This document shows positions 25,970 through 32,202 of a DNA stretch of 32,202 bases, piece by piece. The position numbers and the translations under genes are program-made. Below the pieces are notes generated by a model. That model worked only from the letters and a program-made list of their open reading frames with translations. It had not been told where the DNA came from and did not search any database. Source of the DNA: an uncultured Flavobacteriaceae bacterium (GTDB taxonomy: Bacteria; Bacteroidota; Bacteroidia; Flavobacteriales; Flavobacteriaceae); contig CAKZOR010000082.1 of NCBI GenBank assembly GCA_937136755.1, forward strand, positions 1 to 32,202, in the 5' to 3' direction. How positions within the stretch are numbered: position 1 is the first letter of the stretch; the number at the start of each line of letters is the position of its first letter.

Positions 25970-28420
25970 ATGAGTAATTCGAATTTTTTACATATTGACA
26001 GTATGTCATTACAAGGAATAGATGAAGATGCAGATTTAATTCCATTAATGACTCCTGAAGATGAAGAAGAGATTAACAAGGAATCTTTACCAGAATCACT
26101 GCCTATTCTGCCCTTGAGAAATACGGTGCTATTTCCAGGTGTTGTAGTGCCTATTACAGCAGGGAGAGATAAGTCTATTCAGTTAATAAAAGACGCCAAC
26201 AACGGAGATAAAGTGATTGGGGTGGTGTCTCAAAAAGACCAAAATACAGAGAACCCCTCTGCCAATGACATTAGTAGCATAGGAACTGTAGCTAGAATTC
26301 TCAGGGTATTGAAAATGCCTGATGGAAATACGACAGTGATTATTCAAGGTAAAAAACGTTTTGCTATTAAAGCGGTCGTTTCAGAGGACCCATATATTAA
26401 AGCAACTGTAGAGGAGACTCCTGAACAAAGGCCTGAGCCAGATAATAAAGAGTTTTTAGCCATCATAGATTCCATTAAAGAATTGGCTTTACAGATCATT
26501 AAAAACAACCCAAATCTCCCTTCGGAGGCTTCCTTTGCTATTAAGAATATAGAGAGCAATTCCTTTTTGATCAACTTTGTTTGTTCTAATTTATCTGTTT
26601 CTCACAAGGAAAAGCAAATTCTATTGGAAACTCCGGACTTACAGGAGCGTGCCTTGGCAACTTTAAAGTACATGAATGTTGAAATGCAGAAATTGCAATT
26701 GAAGAATGACATTCAATCTAAGGTGAGAAATGATTTAGACCAACAGCAACGGGAGTATTTCTTACACCAGCAAATGAAAACCATTCAAGAAGAATTGGGT
26801 GGGGTGTCTTATGAAGAAGAAGTCAATGAAATGGCTGCTACGGCCAAAAAGAAAAAATGGCCAGAAAAAGTAGGCTTGCATTTTGACAAAGAGCTCGGTA
26901 AGCTCCAAAGAATGAACCCTCAGGTTGCGGAATACTCTATTCAAAGAAATTATTTGGAACTCTTTTTGGACCTCCCATGGGGCCAATTTTCAAAGGATGT
27001 TTTTGATTTAAAACGCGCTCAAAAAATCTTGGATAGGGACCATTTTGGTTTAGAAGACGTCAAGAGGCGAATTTTAGAACACTTGGCGGTGTTAAAGCTC
27101 AGGAATGACATGAAGTCTCCTATTCTTTGTTTGTATGGACCTCCAGGGGTGGGTAAAACTTCCTTGGGTAAATCTATAGCAGAATCTCTGGGCAGAGAAT
27201 ACGTGAGAATGTCTCTTGGTGGTTTGAGAGACGAAGCGGAAATTAGGGGGCACCGAAAAACCTATATTGGTGCCATGCCAGGAAGGGTATTACAGAGTTT
27301 AAAGAAAGCAGGGACTTCTAATCCAGTATTTGTATTAGATGAAATTGATAAATTGTCTAATTCACATCAGGGAGACCCCTCTTCTGCACTTTTGGAAGTG
27401 TTGGATCCTGAGCAGAATGGAGATTTCCACGATAATTTCTTGGAAATGGGCTACGATCTTTCCAAGGTGTTGTTTATAGCCACTGCCAATAATTTAGGGG
27501 CTATACAGCCAGCATTGTTAGATCGTATGGAGCTCATTAATGTGTCTGGTTACACGATTGAAGAAAAAGTTGAAATTGCCAAACGACACTTATTGCCTAA
27601 GCAGTTAAAAGAACACGGAGTTAAGACAGATCAAATTAAAATTGGCAAGCCTCAATTTGAAAAAATTGTCGCAGGATACACCAGAGAGTCCGGCGTGAGA
27701 AACTTAGACAAACAATTGGCTAAAATGGTTAGAAACACAGCAAAATCTATTGCTATGGAAGAAGACTATGAGGTTAAAGTAAGCACTGAGCATATAGAAA
27801 AAGTGTTGGGGGTACCCAGATTAGAACGTGACAAATATGAAAATAATAAGGTTGCTGGGGTAGTGACAGGTTTGGCATGGACGGCTGTAGGAGGAGATAT
27901 CCTGTTTATAGAATCTATTCTCTCTAAGGGTAAAGGGCTTTTAAATATTACGGGTAACTTGGGTAAAGTTATGAAAGAATCTGCCACTATAGCCATGGAA
28001 TATATTAAAGCAAATGCCGCTTTATATGGCCTTACGGCCGACATCTTTGAGAAATACAACGTGCACATTCACGTGCCTGAGGGTGCTACGCCTAAAGATG
28101 GACCTAGTGCAGGAATTACCATGCTCACTTCCTTGGTTTCTTTGTTTACACAGCGAAAGGTGAAATCTCGTTTGGCCATGACAGGGGAAATTACCCTGAG
28201 AGGTAAGGTGCTACCAGTTGGAGGAATTAAGGAAAAAATATTAGCTGCTAAAAGAGCGAATATTAACCAGATTATTCTCTGTGAGGAAAACAGAAAAGAC
28301 ATTGCGGAGATTAAAGAAGCCTATTTAAAAGGCATGACTTTCCATTATGTCACTGATATGAGTGAAGTAGTGGCATTGGCACTCACTAAAGAACAGGTTG
28401 CAGAGGCAAAAAAATTGTAA
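25970..28420 (+). CDS. lon: ATP-dependent Lon protease
   Basis: An 816-residue hexameric AAA+ protease degrading misfolded and regulatory proteins in the cytosol. In order: a Lon N domain (about 45-240, opening [18 protein letters not shown]), a helical linker, the AAA+ module with Walker A GPPGVGKT (390-397) and Walker B FVLDEID, and the protease domain with the Ser-Lys dyad S713 (DGPSAGIT) and K756 (GGIKEK). The spacing of 43 residues between the two equals that in E. coli Lon. The first ~40 residues are an acidic extension. No clear TAnnTTTG box was found in the 220-base upstream gap. cmk follows after 25 bases. Confidence 0.97.
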   Translation: MSNSNFLHIDSMSLQGIDEDADLIPLMTPEDEEEINKESLPESLPILPLRNTVLFPGVVVPITAGRDKSIQLIKDANNGDKVIGVVSQKDQNTENPSANDISSIGTVARILRVLKMPDGNTTVIIQGKKRFAIKAVVSEDPYIKATVEETPEQRPEPDNKEFLAIIDSIKELALQIIKNNPNLPSEASFAIKNIESNSFLINFVCSNLSVSHKEKQILLETPDLQERALATLKYMNVEMQKLQLKNDIQSKVRNDLDQQQREYFLHQQMKTIQEELGGVSYEEEVNEMAATAKKKKWPEKVGLHFDKELGKLQRMNPQVAEYSIQRNYLELFLDLPWGQFSKDVFDLKRAQKILDRDHFGLEDVKRRILEHLAVLKLRNDMKSPILCLYGPPGVGKTSLGKSIAESLGREYVRMSLGGLRDEAEIRGHRKTYIGAMPGRVLQSLKKAGTSNPVFVLDEIDKLSNSHQGDPSSALLEVLDPEQNGDFHDNFLEMGYDLSKVLFIATANNLGAIQPALLDRMELINVSGYTIEEKVEIAKRHLLPKQLKEHGVKTDQIKIGKPQFEKIVAGYTRESGVRNLDKQLAKMVRNTAKSIAMEEDYEVKVSTEHIEKVLGVPRLERDKYENNKVAGVVTGLAWTAVGGDILFIESILSKGKGLLNITGNLGKVMKESATIAMEYIKANAALYGLTADIFEKYNVHIHVPEGATPKDGPSAGITMLTSLVSLFTQRKVKSRLAMTGEITLRGKVLPVGGIKEKILAAKRANINQIILCEENRKDIAEIKEAYLKGMTFHYVTDMSEVVALALTKEQVAEAKKL

Positions 28421-28445
28421 ATTTAATGTAATTCAACAGCTTTAA

Positions 28446-29138
28446 ATGAAAAAAATAACCATTGCCATAGACGGATATTCCTCCACAGGAAAAAGTACCA
28501 TTGCTAAAAAATTGGCCAAATCATTGGGTTATATTTATGTAGACAGCGGCGCTATGTACCGAGGGGTAACTTATTTTGCCATGCAGCAGGGTTTCATTAA
28601 AGACGGTATATTAGATAAAACATCCCTTGTAAATGCCTTGGATCAAATAGACCTTCAATTTAAATTTGTAGCAGGTCTTCCAGATGCTGCTATGTTTTTA
28701 AACGGAGAGAATATAGAAGCCCCCATTAGAACCCTCGCGGTTTCTCAGCAGGTGAGTCCTGTAGCGGCCATTCCAGAAGTGAGAGAGAAATTGGTGGCTT
28801 TACAGCAGGCAATGGGTGTTCAAAAGGGGGTAGTAATGGATGGTAGAGACATTGGAACTGTTGTTTTTCCTGAGGCTGAATTAAAAATATACCTCACCGC
28901 TTCTGCAGACACTAGGGCGTATAGAAGGTACAAAGAATTGATAGACAAGGGAGACAAGGTAGATTTTGACGCGGTGCTTAAAAATGTCCAAGAGCGTGAT
29001 TATATAGATTCGCACAGAGCAACATCGCCTTTGAAAAAGGCAGAAGGTGCTATAGAAATTGACAATAGTGATATGGGTCTTGAAGAACAATTTGAGCGTA
29101 TATTAAGTCATGCGAACGCCCTGATAGAACGTTCATAA
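28446..29138 (+). CDS. cmk: Cytidylate kinase
   Basis: It phosphorylates CMP and dCMP with ATP, recycling RNA breakdown products. The 230-residue protein has the P-loop GYSSTGKST (10-18), the family signature YVDSGAMYRG, DGRDIGTVVFPEA in the centre and the lid/C-terminal block RDYIDSHRATSPLKKAEGA with IDNSD. The P-loop has SS where E. coli Cmk has PS, which is common in Bacteroidota. It lies between lon and rpsA; the cmk-rpsA order is conserved in many bacteria, though here rpsA has its own promoter. Confidence 0.96.
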   Translation: MKKITIAIDGYSSTGKSTIAKKLAKSLGYIYVDSGAMYRGVTYFAMQQGFIKDGILDKTSLVNALDQIDLQFKFVAGLPDAAMFLNGENIEAPIRTLAVSQQVSPVAAIPEVREKLVALQQAMGVQKGVVMDGRDIGTVVFPEAELKIYLTASADTRAYRRYKELIDKGDKVDFDAVLKNVQERDYIDSHRATSPLKKAEGAIEIDNSDMGLEEQFERILSHANALIERS

Positions 29139-29198
29139 CCTTACCTCTCAACTTGCTGTAAATAAAAAGAATACCACCAAAATTTAGTGCTGTTTAGA

Positions 29199-29229
29199 TT
29201 TGTATTTCCCTAATAAAATTGTATTTTTG
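29199..29229 (+). promoter_or_regulatory. Complete Bacteroidota-type promoter of rpsA
   Basis: TTTG at 29199-29202, a 19-base spacer, then TATTTTTG at 29222-29229. This is the best match in the window to the -33/-7 consensus, as expected for a highly expressed ribosomal gene. Start predicted near 29233. Confidence 0.8.
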
Positions 29230-29232
29230 CAC

Positions 29233-29347
29233 TCCTTTTTAGCAAATAGTCAAGAGGAAAAGGGACTTATATATTTTAATCATTCACAACTTCTGTAGGT
29301 ATTGTGCGCTCTTGTAAGCCTTTCAGAATACAAATTTTAATCTTCAA
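29233..29347 (+). promoter_or_regulatory. Long 5' leader of rpsA, possibly structured
   Basis: About 115 bases of untranslated leader. Nested complementary segments CACAA/TTGTG (29285-29289 with 29302-29306) and CAAGAG/CTCTTG (29251-29256 with 29309-29314) could form a stacked structure. A role in autogenous control by S1 is an inference; I do not match it to a known RNA family. Confidence 0.4.
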
Positions 29348-31177
29348 ATGACTGAAGAAAACACAAACGCAGCAGCAGAAAATGAAGCTGTAGCAGCAAA
29401 AGTGACTACTGAAACAGTAGCACAAGACCCAAAAGAATTTTTGGAAAACTTTAACTGGGACAAATACGAGCAAGGAATTGAGCGTGTTGATGATTCTAAG
29501 TTAGAGGAGTTTGAAACTTTGGTTTCAGCAAATTTTGTAGACACTGCAGATGAAGAGGTAGTGGTTGGAAAGGTAGTTTACCTGACTGAGCGCGAAGCTA
29601 TCATTGACATTAATGCCAAGTCTGAAGGGGTAATCTCTTTAAATGAATTTCGTTACAATCCCGACTTAAAAGTAGGAGATGAGGTAGAAGTTCTTATTGA
29701 CATTAGAGAAGACAAAACAGGTCAGTTGGTTTTATCTCACAGAAAAGCGAGAACTATTAAAGCTTGGGATCGTGTAAACAATGCACATGACAAAGAAGAA
29801 GTAGTGAACGGATTCGTGAAGTGTAGAACTAAAGGAGGTATGATCGTAGATGTATTTGGAATTGAGGCGTTCTTGCCAGGTTCTCAAATTGACGTGAAGC
29901 CTATTAGAGACTACGACCAATATGTTGGAAAAACAATGGAATTCAAAGTGGTTAAAATTAACCACGAATTCAAAAACGTTGTTGTTTCTCACAAAGCGCT
30001 TATTGAAGCAGATATTGAAGAACAGAAAAAAGAAATCATTGGCCAATTAGAAAAAGGACAAGTCTTAGAAGGTGTTGTTAAAAACATTACTTCTTACGGG
30101 GTGTTTATTGATCTTGGTGGTGTAGATGGTTTGGTTCACATTACAGATCTTTCTTGGTCTAGAATTAACCACCCGAACGAAGTGGTTGAATTAGATCAGA
30201 AATTAAATGTGGTGATCTTAGACTTTGACGACAATAAATCTAGAATCCAATTAGGTCTTAAGCAGTTAGAGAAGCACCCATGGGAAGCTTTAAGCGACAC
30301 GATTGCTATTGGAGATAAGGTAAAAGGTAAAGTAGTTGTTATTGCAGACTACGGTGCATTTATAGAAGTAGAAGAAGGTGTAGAAGGATTAATCCACGTG
30401 TCTGAAATGTCATGGTCTACGCACTTGCGTTCTGCCCAAGACTTCGTAAAAGTTGGAGATGAGGTAGAAGCTGTTGTATTGACTTTAGACCGTGAAGACC
30501 GTAAAATGTCTCTTGGTATTAAGCAATTAACACAAGATCCTTGGACAGATATTACCACTAAATACCCAGTAGCTTCTAAGCACAAAGGTATTGTGAGAAA
30601 CTTCACTAACTTCGGTGTGTTTGTTGAATTAGAAGAAGGAATTGACGGATTAATTTATATTTCTGACCTTTCTTGGACTAAGAAAATTAAACACCCATCT
30701 GAATTTGTTGCCGTTGGTGACACTTTAGAAGTAGAGGTATTGGAATTAGATGTTGACGGTAGAAAATTAAGCCTTGGTCACAAGCAAACTACAGACAACC
30801 CTTGGGATAAATACGAAGCTGAATTTGCTTTAGATTCTTTACATACTGCTACTATTGCAGAGATTGTAGACAAGGGAGCTACTATTAACTTCAATGAAGA
30901 TATTGTAGCCTTTGTTCCTTCTAGACACTTAGAGAAAGAAGACGGATCTAAATTGGGCAAAGGAGATGAAGCACAATTTAAGGTAATTGAATTCAATAAA
31001 GAATTTAAGCGTGTGGTAGCAAGCCATACTGCTATCTTTAGAGAAGAAGAGCAACGCAATATTCGTACAGCCGTTAAGAAGGCTTCTGCGAGTGCAGACG
31101 AAGCAAAACCAACCCTTGGTGACGCTAATGGAGCATTACAAGCGTTAAAAGACAAAATGGAAGGAAAAGGAAACTAA
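29348..31177 (+). CDS. rpsA: 30S ribosomal protein S1
   Basis: The large RNA-binding protein of the small subunit, which holds mRNA during initiation. At 609 residues it carries six S1 (OB-fold) repeats, at about 70-135, 155-220, 237-305, 322-390, 409-477 and 495-560. Repeats 3-5 show the strong G-x-V-x-x-x-x-x-(Y/F)-G-x-F-(I/V)-(D/E) and GL-(V/I)-(H/Y)-(I/V)-S/T-(D/E) patterns. An acidic Asn/Ala-rich N-terminal extension precedes them. In Bacteroidota, where mRNAs lack Shine-Dalgarno sequences, S1 is thought to matter especially for initiation. Codon use appears more biased than in the neighbours. A strong terminator follows. Confidence 0.97.
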   Translation: MTEENTNAAAENEAVAAKVTTETVAQDPKEFLENFNWDKYEQGIERVDDSKLEEFETLVSANFVDTADEEVVVGKVVYLTEREAIIDINAKSEGVISLNEFRYNPDLKVGDEVEVLIDIREDKTGQLVLSHRKARTIKAWDRVNNAHDKEEVVNGFVKCRTKGGMIVDVFGIEAFLPGSQIDVKPIRDYDQYVGKTMEFKVVKINHEFKNVVVSHKALIEADIEEQKKEIIGQLEKGQVLEGVVKNITSYGVFIDLGGVDGLVHITDLSWSRINHPNEVVELDQKLNVVILDFDDNKSRIQLGLKQLEKHPWEALSDTIAIGDKVKGKVVVIADYGAFIEVEEGVEGLIHVSEMSWSTHLRSAQDFVKVGDEVEAVVLTLDREDRKMSLGIKQLTQDPWTDITTKYPVASKHKGIVRNFTNFGVFVELEEGIDGLIYISDLSWTKKIKHPSEFVAVGDTLEVEVLELDVDGRKLSLGHKQTTDNPWDKYEAEFALDSLHTATIAEIVDKGATINFNEDIVAFVPSRHLEKEDGSKLGKGDEAQFKVIEFNKEFKRVVASHTAIFREEEQRNIRTAVKKASASADEAKPTLGDANGALQALKDKMEGKGN

Positions 31178-31201
31178 TTCTTTTTGTTTTAATTTTTTTA
31201 A

Positions 31202-31231
31202 AAGCCCGAGCTTTAGCTCGGGCTTTTTTTA
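31202..31231 (+). terminator. Rho-independent terminator of rpsA
   Basis: A nine-base-pair stem AGCCCGAGC/GCTCGGGCT (31204-31212 with 31217-31225), loop TTTA, then a run of T to 31231. It separates rpsA from pyrR. Confidence 0.93.
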
Positions 31232-31304
31232 TGCCCTTTTTTAAAATCCAATCCTTTGAAACGGCTTAAATGGTATTCAAGGGCTGTGAATTGAAAAAAA
31301 TCCC

Positions 31305-31312
31305 TATTTTTG
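31305..31312 (+). promoter_or_regulatory. -7 promoter box of pyrR
   Basis: TATTTTTG, an exact consensus match, inside a frame that would extend pyrR upstream to 31270. It implies transcription from about 31316 and supports ATG 31339 as the real start, with a leader of about 23 bases. Confidence 0.6.
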
Positions 31313-31338
31313 TCTCGCAAACGCCTACACTGGAGCTT

Positions 31339-31875
31339 ATGAGCCAAAAAGTACTTCTTTCCGAAAAAGAAATTCACATTATCCTTCACAGGTTGGCTTG
31401 CCAGTTGTTAGAGAATCACCTAGATTTTTCTAATACAGTATTGATTGGTTTGCAACCAAGAGGAACTTTTCTAGCCAGCCGTTTAACGCAAATCCTCCAA
31501 GAAGACTACAAGGTTAAAGACATTGCTTTGGGTTTTTTAGACATTACCTTTTTTAGGGATGATTTTAGAAGGGACGGCAAAACACTTACGGCCAACAAGA
31601 CCCAGATAGATTTCCTAATAGACAATAAAAAAGTAGTCCTTATAGACGACGTTCTCTATACCGGTAGGAGTATTAGAGCAGCACTTACAGCACTCCAATC
31701 CTTTGGAAGGCCTGAAGAGATTGAGCTACTTACCCTAATAGACAGAAGGTTTAGTAGGCATTTGCCCATTCAACCCAATTATAGGGGAAGACAGGTAGAC
31801 GTCATTGACCATGAAAAAGTGAAGGTGTGCTGGAAAGCACAAGATGGAGAAGACGCCGTATATTTAATCAACTAA
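31339..31875 (+). CDS. pyrR: PyrR: pyrimidine regulator / uracil phosphoribosyltransferase
   Basis: A 178-residue type I phosphoribosyltransferase of the PyrR family. The PRPP-binding motif is VLIDDVLYTGRSIRAAL (100-116). LIGLQPRGTFLASRL (36-50) and the tail LLTLIDRRFSRHLPIQPNYRGRQV are the PyrR-specific segments that distinguish it from PyrE or Upp. PyrR makes UMP from uracil, and in Firmicutes also binds pyr mRNA leaders to cause termination. The short leader here leaves no room for such an attenuator before pyrR. The pyrB gene starts 23 bases downstream, as in many pyr operons. Confidence 0.92.
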   Translation: MSQKVLLSEKEIHIILHRLACQLLENHLDFSNTVLIGLQPRGTFLASRLTQILQEDYKVKDIALGFLDITFFRDDFRRDGKTLTANKTQIDFLIDNKKVVLIDDVLYTGRSIRAALTALQSFGRPEEIELLTLIDRRFSRHLPIQPNYRGRQVDVIDHEKVKVCWKAQDGEDAVYLIN

Positions 31876-31898
31876 CGCTTAAAAAATATATTTAGAAA

Positions 31899-32202
31899 GT
31901 GCCAAATCCTAACAGACAATTAAGTGTAAAACACTTGCTCGGGATTAAATACCTCCAAGAGACGGACATTGATCTTATTTTTGAAACGGCAGACCACTTT
32001 AAAGAAGTGATTAACCGCCCTATTAAAAAAGTACCTTCTTTAAGAGACATTACTATTGCCAATATATTTTTTGAAAATTCTACCCGAACAAAACTCTCTT
32101 TTGAGTTGGCAGAGAAAAGATTGTCTGCAGATGTACTTAATTTTTCTGCTTCACAGTCTTCAGTGACTAAAGGAGAAACTCTAGTAGATACGGTTAATAA
32201 CA
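31899..32202 (+). CDS. pyrB: Aspartate carbamoyltransferase catalytic subunit (partial)
   Basis: First 101 codons of ATCase, the committed step of pyrimidine synthesis; the frame runs off the window edge. The N-terminus [24 protein letters not shown] is the typical opening helix, and [17 protein letters not shown] contains the carbamoyl-phosphate-binding STRT loop (61-64). The SxxKGET loop follows at 88-94, with Lys91 contributing to the neighbouring active site in the trimer. The start must be GTG 31899, because TAG stands one codon before it and no ATG lies nearby. It shares an operon with pyrR. Confidence 0.93.
   Translation, partial: MPNPNRQLSVKHLLGIKYLQETDIDLIFETADHFKEVINRPIKKVPSLRDITIANIFFENSTRTKLSFELAEKRLSADVLNFSASQSSVTKGETLVDTVNN

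Noticed and set aside
30778..31155. Minus-strand open frame of 125 codons inside rpsA
   Set aside because: Shadow of the strongly codon-biased S1 gene; no start context or recognisable domain.

Overview
The window looks like chromosomal DNA of a Bacteroidota bacterium, most likely a marine-type member of the Flavobacteriia. The evidence is AT-rich coding sequence, start regions with no Shine-Dalgarno motif, the Bacteroidota -7 promoter element TAnnTTTG in front of many genes, and characteristic families (DUF2807/head-GIN, DUF4097-like repeat proteins, UMF1 transporter, LysM plus periplasmic-binding fusion, flavobacterial sigma/anti-sigma pairs). Nearly everything is core metabolism or housekeeping. 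I see no prophage, insertion sequence, CRISPR array, rRNA or tRNA.

Layout. 1-5 kb: tail of a PLP-dependent decarboxylase, a PNPOx-like flavoprotein, guaA coupled to a LysM/periplasmic-binding protein, an exported TIM-barrel isomerase and a DUF3820 protein. 5-10 kb: pyrG, yidC, mnmA. 10-13.5 kb: a cyclophilin lipoprotein and a NUDIX hydrolase diverging from one shared CATG, a PlsC-type acyltransferase, and a sigma factor with a coupled four-helix membrane protein. 13.5-18 kb: exported M20 amidohydrolase, GH13 alpha-glucosidase coupled to xerD, divergent aroQ. 18-21 kb: lpdA, two tandem MsrB enzymes (cytosolic and exported), a small lipoprotein. 21-26 kb: UMF1-type transporter behind a 4 x 22-bp tandem repeat; then, on the minus strand, an overlapping ECF sigma / membrane anti-sigma / DYG-repeat protein set followed by an SGSGD-repeat protein. 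26-32 kb: lon, cmk, rpsA with a long leader, pyrR and the start of pyrB.

How the genes work together. guaA, pyrG, pyrR and pyrB serve nucleotide synthesis. cmk-rpsA keeps the order known from many bacteria. yidC and lon handle membrane insertion and protein quality control; the MsrBs and cyclophilin handle oxidised or misfolded proteins, partly in the envelope. The two sigma-factor loci look like envelope-sensing modules.

The most interesting signals are regulatory rather than a new enzyme system: -7 boxes placed so that guaA and aroQ should be transcribed as leaderless mRNAs; two promoters facing each other across a shared start codon; the 22-bp repeat array before the UMF1 transporter; and the sigma/anti-sigma cassette with two different short-repeat, probably beta-solenoid, surface proteins. 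All assignments come from reading motifs by eye; no database search was run.
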